From Haloferax marinum (GTDB taxonomy: Archaea > Halobacteriota > Halobacteria > Halobacteriales > Haloferacaceae): DNA of 64,000 nt. The DNA is taken from positions 2,790,001 through 2,854,000 of the forward strand of contig NZ_WKJQ01000001.1 of assembly GCF_009674625.1 (NCBI RefSeq), read 5' to 3'. Each line of letters starts with the position of its first letter. Positions within the stretch are counted from its first letter, which is position 1. The position numbers and the translations under genes are program-made. Below, piece after piece: positions 37,835 to 46,069 of the stretch. The notes beneath the pieces were generated by a model. The model worked only from the letters and a program-made list of their open reading frames with translations. It was not told the origin of the DNA and did no database searches.

Positions 37835-38314
37835 TCAACACGGCGACACCTCGTCGCCGCTGGTGCGCCGCACACTCGTGTTATTCATGAGATAGAACGC
37901 TTCCGAGACGAGGTCTGCTTCTTCGCCTTCTTTGCTGTACCAATATGGGTGGGTGACGTCCACGACGACCCCGTCTGCAGAACGCTCGACGACGGTGGCC
38001 TCTCTGCTCGCCGTCGACGGTGTCGTCCCCCAACTGAGGAGACACGAGGCGTTCTGCAGTCGTGAGTCGAGGTACGCCTCCTCGGCGGCGAGTGCGCGGG
38101 CTTCGGCGTCCTCGTCCGTGACCTCGGCGAAGGGTATCTCGGTCTGGGACGCTGGAGTCGTCGTCTGGTCTTCGGTCGTCTCGGAGTGAGTCGTGTTGGT
38201 CGATTCACTCTCAGTCTCTGGCGCTTCGCGGAGACATCCGGCAAGTCCAACTCCGGAGACGAGGGTGGCACCGACACGCGTGAGCAGACTCCTTCGGGAG
38301 TGAGTGGAGGGCAT
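37835..38314 (-). CDS. Tat-exported lipoprotein, unknown function
   Basis: The 159-residue protein has a twin-arginine signal (HSRRSLLTRVGATLVSG) and lipobox LAGC, so it should be anchored outside the membrane. A Thr/Ser/Glu-rich linker follows. The rest (VDVTHPYWYSKEGEEADL) shows a small globular domain, and an ending Cys with an earlier Cys could form a disulfide. No family is recognised. It converges with the lipoyl-domain gene. Confidence 0.78.
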   Translation of the reverse strand: MPSTHSRRSLLTRVGATLVSGVGLAGCLREAPETESESTNTTHSETTEDQTTTPASQTEIPFAEVTDEDAEARALAAEEAYLDSRLQNASCLLSWGTTPSTASREATVVERSADGVVVDVTHPYWYSKEGEEADLVSEAFYLMNNTSVRRTSGDEVSPC

Positions 38315-38391
38315 AGAACCGTCTGTGTAGAGCCGCGCAATATGTCTTCGGTCTAACTAGTCTGGCGGACGAACCGAACTCGGCAGACCCG

Positions 38392-40671
38392 TCACGACTC
38401 GTGTTGGTCGTCTCTCGCTCGTTCGGTCTCTGCTATCGCCCGGTCCATCAGCACGCGGTGTGCTTCTCTCACCTCGCCATCGTCTGGTGGGTGACACTGT
38501 TCGTAACGCCCTTCGGAGTCCATCTCCCAGCGCCGACGGTTGTCAGAGAGCAGTGCGTCGAGAACGGCTTCGAGTTCGACCCGCAGCGACGGGTCGACGA
38601 CGGGTGCGATGGCTTCGACCCGGCGGTCGAGGTTCCGCGTCATCCAGTCGGCAGACCCGACGTAGTACTCGGGGTCGCCGTCGTTGTGGAAGTAGAAGAT
38701 ACGCGAGTGTTCGAGGAACCGCCCGACGACGCTCGACACCGAGATAGTATCTGAGATACCGTCGATTCCCGGTCGGAGACGGCAGATACCGCGGACCACG
38801 AGGTCGATATCGACGCCGGCCATCGACGCCTCGTAGAGCTCGCGGACCATCTTCGGGTCTTCGAGTGCGTTCATCTTGGCGACGATTCGGGCGTCCCGTC
38901 CCGCTCGGGCGTTGTCTGCCTCGCGCCGGACGAGTCGAGTCATCTCTTCGCGGAGGTTGGTCGGTGCGACCAGCAGTTTACGGTAGGTGTCGTGCCGCGA
39001 GTGACCGGTGAAGAAGTTGAACAGGCGCACCAGGTCGTGGCCGATGTCGGGGTCGGCGGTGAACAACCCGAGGTCGGTGTAGAGTTTGGCTGTCTGTGAG
39101 TGGTAGTTACCCGTCGAGACGTGAGAGTAGAGTTGGACGCCGTCGCCTTCCTCGCGGACGACGAGTGCCGTCTTCGTGTGCGTCTTCAGGCCGATGGTCC
39201 CGTAGGCGACGTGGATACCCTCTTCTTCGAGTCGGCGGACCCACCGGAGATTGTTCTCCTCGTCGAATCGGGCCTTGAGTTCGACCATCACGGCGACCTG
39301 TGTCCCGTTCTTCGCCGCCTCGATGAGCGTCTCGATGACCTCCGAATCGGGTGCAGTCCGGTAGATAGTCGCCTTGATGGCGAGGACGTTGGGGTCGTTC
39401 GCTGCTGCTTGGAGGAACGTCCCAACCGTCCCGGTAAACGAGTGATACGGGTGGTGGACGAGGACGTCTTTTCGGGCGATTTCGGCAAAGAGCGTGTCCG
39501 GGTCGTCTACCGAGAGACTGGCAAATCGCGGGTGCGGTTGGGGGTGCCACGGTTCGACCTCCAGTTCGGGGCGGTCGAGGTCGAACAGGGCCGTCACCCC
39601 CGTGAAGTCCATCGGAATCTCCCGTTCGAACAGTTCTCTGTCGTCGAGGTCGAGTTGCTCGACGAGGAGGTCTCGGACCGCAGTTGGGGTATCTGCTTCC
39701 ACTTCGAGTCTGACGACAGTCGCGAAGCGACGCTGTCGGAGGACGTCTTCTATCATCGCGATGAGGCCCTCGGCGACCTCCTCGTTCCGCCGGACCTCGG
39801 CGTTTCGCGTCACCCTGAACAGCGACGTGTCGACGATTTCGACGTTCGGAAACAGCAAGTCGAGATTGTGTTCGATGATGCGTGCCAGCGGGACGAACCG
39901 TTTGGTCCCGTCGGCGTCGCTGGACGACTCGGAGTCGATTCGCGCATCGGTGTCGCCGCCGGCGTGTGCACCGACACTGACGAGTTGTGGTCTGTTCCCC
40001 GGAACTTTCACGCGGGAGAACTTCGTCGGTTCGTCGTCGTGTTCTCTCGTGAGGACGGCGAGCGACAGCGAGAGGTTCGAGATGAACGGAAACGGGTGTG
40101 CCGGGTCGAACGTGAGCGGTGTGAGCGTCGGAAGGACCGCGGCCTCGAAGTAGTCTCGGAGCGCGGCCTGTTCGTCCGACGAGAGCGTCTCGTAGGCGAC
40201 GATTTCGATACCGACATCTGCGAGGGCAGGGCGGACGAGTTCTTCGAAACAGGCGGTCTGTTGGTCCAACAGGTCGCGAGCGCGTTCTAAGACGAGTCGC
40301 CACTGTTCGTGTGGTGTCCGGCCGTCGGGCGACAGTTCCGTCACGTCGGCGGCAATCTGCTGTTTCAACCCACCGACGCGTTTCATGAAGAACTCGTCGA
40401 GGTTGTTGGTGAGAATCGAGAGGAACTTCACCCGTTCGAACAGTGGGTTTCGCTCGTCGAACGCCTCGTTGAGTACGCGTTCGTGGAACGAGAGTTCGCT
40501 GAGTTCACGGTTGAGATACAGCGTCGCGTCCGAGAGGTCCACGTCGTCTGTGGCCGGTGGCGTGTCCACGAGGTCGCTGACTCGAACGGGTGCTGTCGTC
40601 GGGCGCTGGCTACCGGTCAGCCCCCCGTTGGGTTCGTATCTGTCTCCACCGTGGGCCTCGTCTTCGGACAT
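38392..40671 (-). CDS. ppk1: Polyphosphate kinase 1
   Basis: Ppk1 reversibly transfers the gamma phosphate of ATP to polyphosphate. The 759-residue chain has the N domain start (YLNRELSELSFHERVLNEA), the head domain and both catalytic domains. The likely phospho-accepting His is H498 in GLKTHTKTALVV, with VELKARFDEENNLRWVRRLE before and FNFFTGHSRHDTYRKLLVAP after. The N-terminal 45 residues are a disordered haloarchaeal extension. It is transcribed alone or after the phosphoesterase gene 66 bp upstream. Confidence 0.96.
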   Translation of the reverse strand: MSEDEAHGGDRYEPNGGLTGSQRPTTAPVRVSDLVDTPPATDDVDLSDATLYLNRELSELSFHERVLNEAFDERNPLFERVKFLSILTNNLDEFFMKRVGGLKQQIAADVTELSPDGRTPHEQWRLVLERARDLLDQQTACFEELVRPALADVGIEIVAYETLSSDEQAALRDYFEAAVLPTLTPLTFDPAHPFPFISNLSLSLAVLTREHDDEPTKFSRVKVPGNRPQLVSVGAHAGGDTDARIDSESSSDADGTKRFVPLARIIEHNLDLLFPNVEIVDTSLFRVTRNAEVRRNEEVAEGLIAMIEDVLRQRRFATVVRLEVEADTPTAVRDLLVEQLDLDDRELFEREIPMDFTGVTALFDLDRPELEVEPWHPQPHPRFASLSVDDPDTLFAEIARKDVLVHHPYHSFTGTVGTFLQAAANDPNVLAIKATIYRTAPDSEVIETLIEAAKNGTQVAVMVELKARFDEENNLRWVRRLEEEGIHVAYGTIGLKTHTKTALVVREEGDGVQLYSHVSTGNYHSQTAKLYTDLGLFTADPDIGHDLVRLFNFFTGHSRHDTYRKLLVAPTNLREEMTRLVRREADNARAGRDARIVAKMNALEDPKMVRELYEASMAGVDIDLVVRGICRLRPGIDGISDTISVSSVVGRFLEHSRIFYFHNDGDPEYYVGSADWMTRNLDRRVEAIAPVVDPSLRVELEAVLDALLSDNRRRWEMDSEGRYEQCHPPDDGEVREAHRVLMDRAIAETERARDDQHES

Positions 40672-40737
40672 CGATCGAGAGAATATGGTACCGCAGTGAA
40701 CTTTACTTCGACGCCTGTCCGGGACGCCTCGTCGGCG

Positions 40738-41439
40738 TCACGCGAGTGCCGGTTGTCGTGGTTCGACGATTTTCGAGTCTTTGCGCGACTCGTGGGTCAC
40801 CTCGACGTCGACAGAGACGAGTTCGTCGGCGTGGAGGTCGTAGGCGGTGAGTGCGCCGCCGTAGACTGCGCCAGTGTCGAGTCCCATCGCGTATCTGTAG
40901 ATGGCGGGGTGGGCCATGACGGTGTGGCCGAAGAAGACTCGGTCGGGGCCGTCGTACTGTTCGAACCAGAACGGACCGTCGTAACTGTCGCCGGGGTTCA
41001 TCGCACGGGTGTTTTCGAGCGCCTCGACGTCGTGTTCTTCGAGCGGGACGTCGGGGTGGACGCCGCCGTGGACGACGAGCGCGCCCTCCCACGAAATTGC
41101 GACCGGGAGGCTCTCTATCCACGCCAGGTCGTCGTCGGTGAGCGCGTCGATCTCTTTCGTGCCGCGGATGAGTTTCTCTTCGTTGTTGCCGCGGACGGTG
41201 AGGAAGTTGTCACGTTCGCGGACGAAGTCCACCACGCCCTTGCTGTCGGGGCCTTTCCGGACGAGGTCGCCGACGAAGACCACCAGGTCGTCGTCGGAGG
41301 GGTCGATGCGGTCGACGAGACGTTCGAGTGCGGGCAGACACCCGTGGACGTCGCCGACGACGTACACGCCGTCCCACTCGTTGATGTTGACTCGCAGGTG
41401 CTGGTCTGCGACGTCGGGGTGGAAAGTTGGCACAGGCAT
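40738..41439 (-). CDS. Calcineurin-like metallophosphoesterase (ApaH/PrpA-like)
   Basis: The 233-residue protein carries all metallophosphatase blocks in order: GDVHGC near residue 29, GDLVRKG near 57, RGNNEEKL near 83, and HGG in VVHGGVHPD. A metal-site His lies in FGHTVM. It may hydrolyse diadenosine tetraphosphate or protein phosphate. Its position before ppk1 in the same direction suggests shared control in phosphate or nucleotide stress, which is inference. Confidence 0.88.
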   Translation of the reverse strand: MPVPTFHPDVADQHLRVNINEWDGVYVVGDVHGCLPALERLVDRIDPSDDDLVVFVGDLVRKGPDSKGVVDFVRERDNFLTVRGNNEEKLIRGTKEIDALTDDDLAWIESLPVAISWEGALVVHGGVHPDVPLEEHDVEALENTRAMNPGDSYDGPFWFEQYDGPDRVFFGHTVMAHPAIYRYAMGLDTGAVYGGALTAYDLHADELVSVDVEVTHESRKDSKIVEPRQPALA

Positions 41440-41605
41440 TGAACTCTCTCTGTCTCAAGACTCGGCAGTTAAGAAAGAGTTACTAGTTCCAGAACATTGT
41501 GCTATATAGTCACGGCCAAGACACTCGTGCACGCAGAAAAGAGCGCGGTGACGTCACGCCACTCGTCCCGCAATCGCTTTCCGGCGGGACCCCGAATCCG
41601 GGGAC

Positions 41606-42496
41606 ATGAGCATCGGACCCCTCGACGACGAGACGGTCGAAAAGTATCGAGAGGCAGGAACGGTCCTCCAGACGGTGTTAGACGAATCGGCCGAGATGGT
41701 CGAACCCGGCGTCACGCACCTCGAAGTGGCCGAATACGCAGAGGAACGCATTCGAGAACTCGCAGACGGGTGTGCGTTCCCGGTCAACATCAGCGTCAAC
41801 GAAGAGGCGTCACACGCGAGTCCCGGACGCGACGACGACACCGTCTTCGGCGAGGACATGGTCTGTCTGGACATCGGCGTCCACGTCGACGGCTACATCG
41901 CCGACTCGGCGGTGACCGTCGACCTCTCGGGCAACGACGAACTCGTCGAATCCGCCGAAGAGGCGCTCGACGCTGCCCTCGACATGGTCGAAGCGGGCGC
42001 ACACACCGGGAAAATCGGTGCCGAAATCGAAGACGTGATTCGTGGCTACGGCTACACGCCGGTTCTCAACCTCTCGGGCCACGGCGTCGAACAGTGGGAC
42101 GCCCACACCGACCCGACGATTCCGAACCGTGGTGCCGACCGCGGCGTCGAACTCGAAGTCGGTGACGTCATCGCAATCGAACCGTTCGCCACCGACGGCT
42201 CCGGCAAAGTCACCGAAGGGTCGAAAAACGAGATTTACAGCCTCGTCCACGACCGGTCGGTCCGCGACCGGATGTCGCGTAAACTCCTCGACGAGGTCCG
42301 CGAGAAGTACAAACTGCTCCCCTTCGCCGCCCGCTGGTTCGAAGGCGGTCGCTCGGAGATGGCCATTCGCCGACTCGAACAACAGGGCGTCCTGCGTGGC
42401 TACCCCGTCCTGAAGGAAGAAGAAGGTGCGATGGTCGGCCAAGCAGAAGACACCGTCATCGTCACCGAAGACGGCTACGAGAACATCACCCGGTGA
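41606..42496 (+). CDS. map: Methionine aminopeptidase, type II
   Basis: Map removes initiator methionine. The 296-residue protein is archaeal type IIa. The five metal ligands can be placed in CLDIGVHVDGYIADSAVTVD (two Asp), LSGHGVEQW (His), IAIEPFATDG (Glu) and GAMVGQAEDTVI (last Glu region). The type II helical insert lies between residues about 200 and 265. It is cytoplasmic and is transcribed with or just before the HIT gene 57 bp downstream. Confidence 0.96.
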   Translation: MSIGPLDDETVEKYREAGTVLQTVLDESAEMVEPGVTHLEVAEYAEERIRELADGCAFPVNISVNEEASHASPGRDDDTVFGEDMVCLDIGVHVDGYIADSAVTVDLSGNDELVESAEEALDAALDMVEAGAHTGKIGAEIEDVIRGYGYTPVLNLSGHGVEQWDAHTDPTIPNRGADRGVELEVGDVIAIEPFATDGSGKVTEGSKNEIYSLVHDRSVRDRMSRKLLDEVREKYKLLPFAARWFEGGRSEMAIRRLEQQGVLRGYPVLKEEEGAMVGQAEDTVIVTEDGYENITR

Positions 42497-42553
42497 GGCA
42501 ACCGGGGGTCAGAAACCGAAACTGCTTGCATCCCCCCGTTCGTTACCCCAGAT

Positions 42554-43117
42554 ATGGACCAACTGTTCGCCCCGTGGCGTATCGACTGGGTGACGCGGGA
42601 CGACGACCAAGACGGTGACGAAGAGCGGCCCGACGACTACTGTCCGTTCTGTGCGCTTCCCGAACGCGACGCCGACGCCGAGAGCAACATCGTCGCTCGC
42701 TCCGAACACTCGTTCGTCCTCCTCAACAACTATCCGTACGCCCCCGGCCACGTGATGGTCATTCCGTACCACCACACCGGCGACTTCGCCGACCTCTCGG
42801 ACGAAGAACTCCTCGACCACGCCCGACTGAAGTCGCGGACGCTCGACGCGCTCGACGCCGCATTCGACCCCGACGGGTTCAACGCTGGCGAGAACCTCGG
42901 TGGGTCGGCCGCTGGCGGGTCTATCGACGACCACCTCCACACGCACGTCGTCCCGCGGTGGAACGGCGATACGAACTTCATGCCGGTCGTCTCGGATACG
43001 AAAGTCATCGTGCAGGCACTCGACGACTCGTACGACCACCTCCACGACGCCTTCAGTGAGCTCGATGGGGCCGTCACCGACGGTGACGACTCGGCGGTTT
43101 TCTTCGAATTAGACTGA
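42554..43117 (+). CDS. HIT-family nucleotide hydrolase/transferase
   Basis: The 187-residue protein has a His triad (SIDDHLHTHVVPRW) and two N-terminal cysteines (DYCPFCALP) that with His may bind zinc, as in the Ap4A phosphorylase/HIT branch. Members hydrolyse AMP-lysine-like or dinucleoside polyphosphate substrates. The length fits. The phosphoesterase near ppk1 could act on similar nucleotides. Confidence 0.9.
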   Translation: MDQLFAPWRIDWVTRDDDQDGDEERPDDYCPFCALPERDADAESNIVARSEHSFVLLNNYPYAPGHVMVIPYHHTGDFADLSDEELLDHARLKSRTLDALDAAFDPDGFNAGENLGGSAAGGSIDDHLHTHVVPRWNGDTNFMPVVSDTKVIVQALDDSYDHLHDAFSELDGAVTDGDDSAVFFELD

Positions 43118-43198
43118 CTCAAAAACTCTTGTGAGTGCCGTCTAAACGGCTGCTATCACCCGAAGCGCATTTCAACCCCACTCCCGAAAGCCAGGGTA

Positions 43199-44134
43199 AT
43201 GGAACGGAAACAGGCTATCCGTCGGGTCGGCCTCGTCGTCCTCCTGGCGAACGTCTTGCTCGTCCTCGGGAAGGGGGCGGTGTGGTGGACGACGGGTAGT
43301 CTGGCAGTGGGGTCCGAAGCGGTGAACAGTCTCGCTGACGCCATCTACAGCACCATCATCCTCGCCGGACTCTATCTGACGACGAAACCGCCGGACTTCG
43401 AACACCCGCACGGTCACGAGCGAATCGAACCGTTCGTCTCGCTGTTCGTCGCCGTCGGTGTGTTCGCAGCAGGTGGCGCGATTCTCTGGCAGAGTACCAA
43501 TAGCATCCTCGCTGGCACGTACGGCGGGACGGCGGGAACGCTCGGTGTCGTCATCCTCGTCGCCGCTGGCGTGTTCAAATACCTCCTCTATCGCTACTGC
43601 TACGGCGTCGGCCGCGAGCGAAACTCACCGGCGCTCGTCGCCGCCGGACTCGACAACCGAAACGACATCCTCACCGCGGGAGCGGCACTCGTCGGCGTCC
43701 TCGGTGCACAGTACGGCTATCCGATTTTAGACCCACTCGCCGCGATGTTCGTCTCGTTCGGCATCGTCTACACGGGATACGAAATCGTCCGCGACAACGT
43801 CAACTACCTCGTCGGTGCCGCCCCACCAGAGTATCTGCGCGAACTCATCGTCCAGCGTGCGCTCTCGCACCCGGACGTTCAGGGCGCTCACGACGTCGTC
43901 GCCCACTACGTCGGCCCGGAAATCGACGTGAGCCTCCACATCGAAGTCGAAGGCGACATGACGCTCCACGAGGCCCACGACATCGAGACGTGGGTCGTAC
44001 AGGCGATTCGCGACATCGACGAAGTCGACGACGTGTTCGTCCACATCGACCCGAAGGAACTCGGAGAGTGGAAAGACGGTCCAGAAGACGAACGATACAC
44101 TCCGTACACACCGGACGGGAGTGGAGAGGAGTAG
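43199..44134 (+). CDS. Cation diffusion facilitator transporter
   Basis: The 311-residue protein is a CDF (cation efflux) antiporter. It has six hydrophobic segments in the first 205 residues. Metal-site Asp residues are in EAVNSLADAIYSTII and GLDNRNDILTAGAALVG, and a His-rich loop lies in FEHPHGHERIEP. A cytoplasmic ferredoxin-like metal-sensing domain (DVVAHYVGPEIDVSLHIEVE) follows. The substrate is Zn, Mn, Fe or Co, not distinguishable here. A tandem repeat array follows the stop. Confidence 0.93.
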   Translation: MERKQAIRRVGLVVLLANVLLVLGKGAVWWTTGSLAVGSEAVNSLADAIYSTIILAGLYLTTKPPDFEHPHGHERIEPFVSLFVAVGVFAAGGAILWQSTNSILAGTYGGTAGTLGVVILVAAGVFKYLLYRYCYGVGRERNSPALVAAGLDNRNDILTAGAALVGVLGAQYGYPILDPLAAMFVSFGIVYTGYEIVRDNVNYLVGAAPPEYLRELIVQRALSHPDVQGAHDVVAHYVGPEIDVSLHIEVEGDMTLHEAHDIETWVVQAIRDIDEVDDVFVHIDPKELGEWKDGPEDERYTPYTPDGSGEE

Positions 44135-44145
44135 CGGTCTCGGCC

Positions 44146-44230
44146 GGGCTCGGTTGAACGCGGTGGGCTCGGTTGAACGCGGTGGGCTCGGTTGAACGCG
44201 GCGGGCTCGGTTGAACGCGGCGGGCTCGGC
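44146..44230. repeat. 19-bp tandem repeat, about 4.5 copies
   Basis: GGGCTCGGTTGAACGCGG plus T or C repeats at 44146, 44165, 44184 and 44203, with a partial fifth copy at 44222. The array fills nearly the whole gap between two convergent genes. Confidence 0.95.
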
Positions 44231-44232
44231 GT

Positions 44233-44823
44233 TCAGAGTCGCTTTTGCAGTTCGAGGCGCAGGTTTCCGAGATACGGCACGTGGAACTGTGCTTTCGCCT
44301 CGACCCACTCGGGTTTGACGGGTTGGGCGATACCGCTCGCCTGGTCGTAGTAGCCGTTGTTGTCACCGCGAGTGATGTACCCCGCGTGTGGTGCAGGGCA
44401 GTTCAGTAACTCGTCACAGGAGTCGGCACCGCGGACGTACGACTCGTTTGCCTCGTCGTACCAGTTCTCGCCCGCATCGACGTAGAACACCGCACGGTGG
44501 ATAATCGGCGACCCGTGTCTCGACGGGGGCGCATACACGATGACGTCGCCTTGGCCACCGATTCGACTGTATCGCTCGCTCGCGGTCACCGTCACGATAC
44601 CGTGTTCGTCAGCGGCCGCCCCAGCGAACCGCGACTCGTCGGAGACGACCACGAGGTCACCGCGTTCGAGGTGCGGTTCCATACTCTGGCTTTCGACGGC
44701 GACCATCGGCGGCCAGACGCCCGTGGCGGCGAAGAGAACAGCACCGAGGAGAATCACACCGAGAAGCGTACGTAGCACGTCTCCGGCGACGAGACGCGAG
44801 AGGGGAGGGCTATCGGAGGACAC
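44233..44823 (-). CDS. Signal peptidase I (archaeal Sec11-like)
   Basis: The 196-residue protein has one N-terminal membrane anchor (LLGVILLGAVLFAATGV), the nucleophile in VESQSMEPHLERGDLVVV, the archaeal catalytic His in GSPIIHRAVF and acidic residues in ITRGDNNGYYDQ. It uses Ser-His rather than Ser-Lys, like Sec11. The active site faces outward and removes secretory signal peptides. It has a short haloarchaeal insertion (VRGADSCDELLNCPAP) with two Cys. Confidence 0.93.
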   Translation of the reverse strand: MSSDSPPLSRLVAGDVLRTLLGVILLGAVLFAATGVWPPMVAVESQSMEPHLERGDLVVVSDESRFAGAAADEHGIVTVTASERYSRIGGQGDVIVYAPPSRHGSPIIHRAVFYVDAGENWYDEANESYVRGADSCDELLNCPAPHAGYITRGDNNGYYDQASGIAQPVKPEWVEAKAQFHVPYLGNLRLELQKRL

Positions 44824-44939
44824 ACAGGATACTGACCGAGGAGTGATACCAATCTGTCGGTGAGCGCCTGGAGAGTGTCGCGGACGTCGTCGCGATTCTT
44901 CGGGACAACCGTTATCGTGTGAGCGAGACGAATCAGATT

Positions 44940-45179
44940 ATGGATGAGTATACGGCCGTGTTCGAAATCGATTCGAAGACAGACGCCTACGCCATCGAAC
45001 GACTGATGGACCGGCTGTACGATTCGCTCCGCGAGGAGTCACGGACGCTCGTCGAGGGGGCGAGCAATTCGACGGCGGTGTTAGAACAGTTCGAGAGTAT
45101 TCGTGACGCCGCACGACGGCCAACGCCCGGTAAATTGACCGTGATATACGAGTCTCGAGACGAGGAATTCGATGGGTGA
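44940..45179 (+). CDS. Small acidic hypothetical protein
   Basis: The 79-residue helical protein (starts MDEYTAVFEIDSKTDAYAIE) has the segment ERLMDRLYDSLREESRTLVE, suggesting a coiled or helical bundle, and a C-terminal strand TVIYESRDEEF. A GTG seven codons upstream is an alternative start. No family is recognised. It precedes the methyltransferase gene by 52 bp in the same direction. Confidence 0.68.
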   Translation: MDEYTAVFEIDSKTDAYAIERLMDRLYDSLREESRTLVEGASNSTAVLEQFESIRDAARRPTPGKLTVIYESRDEEFDG

Positions 45180-45231
45180 CGCCACTTCGGACCGCGCGAA
45201 GGTTTAAGACCGATTCCGCCGCAGACCGCCC

Positions 45232-45981
45232 ATGGAACCGGACGACACCATCGACTACTACGACGCGTGGGCCACCGTCTACGACGCGGAGTCGGCACCG
45301 ACCGAAGACGTGTCGTACTACGTGGACCGGGCCACGGACGTCGATGGCCGTGTCCTCGAAGTCGGGTGCGGGACGGGCCGAATCTATCTCGAACTCCTAC
45401 GCGAGGGTGTCGACGCCGACGGAATCGACCTCTCGACGGGGATGCTCGACCAACTCCGAGCGAACGCTGCCGAGGAGGGACTCGACCCCGACGTGTGGCA
45501 CGCCGACATGAGAGCGTTCAGCGTGGACGACCCGTACGAACTCGTCATCGTCCCGTTTCGAGCGTTTCTGCACACCCTCACTATCGACGACCAGCTCGCG
45601 GCCCTCCGCTCACTGCTCGACGCGACTGCTGACGACGGCGAGTTGGTGCTGAACTTCTACGCACCGGACTGTGAGTTCGTCGTCGAGAACTACGGAACCG
45701 AAGAAGTCGAATCGGTCGAAATCGACGGCCAGCAGTACCGAGTGCTGCACCGCGCCGACTTCGAAGACGACGTCGAAGGAATCGTGAAAGGTGAGAAGGT
45801 GCTGTTCGACGAGAACGACGACGTCGTGGTCGCGGAGTCGTACCGTCTCAAATCGGTGACGAAACGAGAGTTCGAACTCCTGTTGCGACTCGTCGGTGCG
45901 TCGTCGTGGGAGGTCACCAACTTCGATGGCGACCCACCGCAGTCGGCAGAAGACGAACTCGTGTGGACGGTGCGACCGTAA
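45232..45981 (+). CDS. Class I SAM-dependent methyltransferase
   Basis: The 249-residue protein has motif I VLEVGCGTGRIYLELL near residue 39, the acidic end of strand 2 in VDADGIDLSTGMLDQ and motif IV/post-I ELVIVPFRAFLHTL. The N-terminus DTIDYYDAWATVYDAE is typical of small-molecule methyltransferases. The substrate is unknown. A 33-bp repeat pair follows the stop. Confidence 0.88.
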   Translation: MEPDDTIDYYDAWATVYDAESAPTEDVSYYVDRATDVDGRVLEVGCGTGRIYLELLREGVDADGIDLSTGMLDQLRANAAEEGLDPDVWHADMRAFSVDDPYELVIVPFRAFLHTLTIDDQLAALRSLLDATADDGELVLNFYAPDCEFVVENYGTEEVESVEIDGQQYRVLHRADFEDDVEGIVKGEKVLFDENDDVVVAESYRLKSVTKREFELLLRLVGASSWEVTNFDGDPPQSAEDELVWTVRP

Positions 45982-45984
45982 CGG

Positions 45985-46050
45985 GTGCCGTCAGAGGGTC
46001 GTTTCAGACCGTTGCGAGTGCCGTCAGAGGGTCGTTTCAGACCGTTGCGA
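45985..46050. repeat. 33-bp perfect direct repeat, two copies
   Basis: GTGCCGTCAGAGGGTCGTTT and the next 13 bases are repeated exactly at 45985-46017 and 46018-46050. The pair lies between the convergent stops at 45981 and 46070, starting 4 bp after the first. Confidence 0.95.
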
Positions 46051-46069
46051 GTGACGCCGAGATGTCGCT

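Noticed and set aside
44146-44230. Coding repeat extending the CDF protein
   Set aside because: The CDF stop precedes the array, the unit is 19 bp and so shifts frame, and no frame gives a sensible protein.
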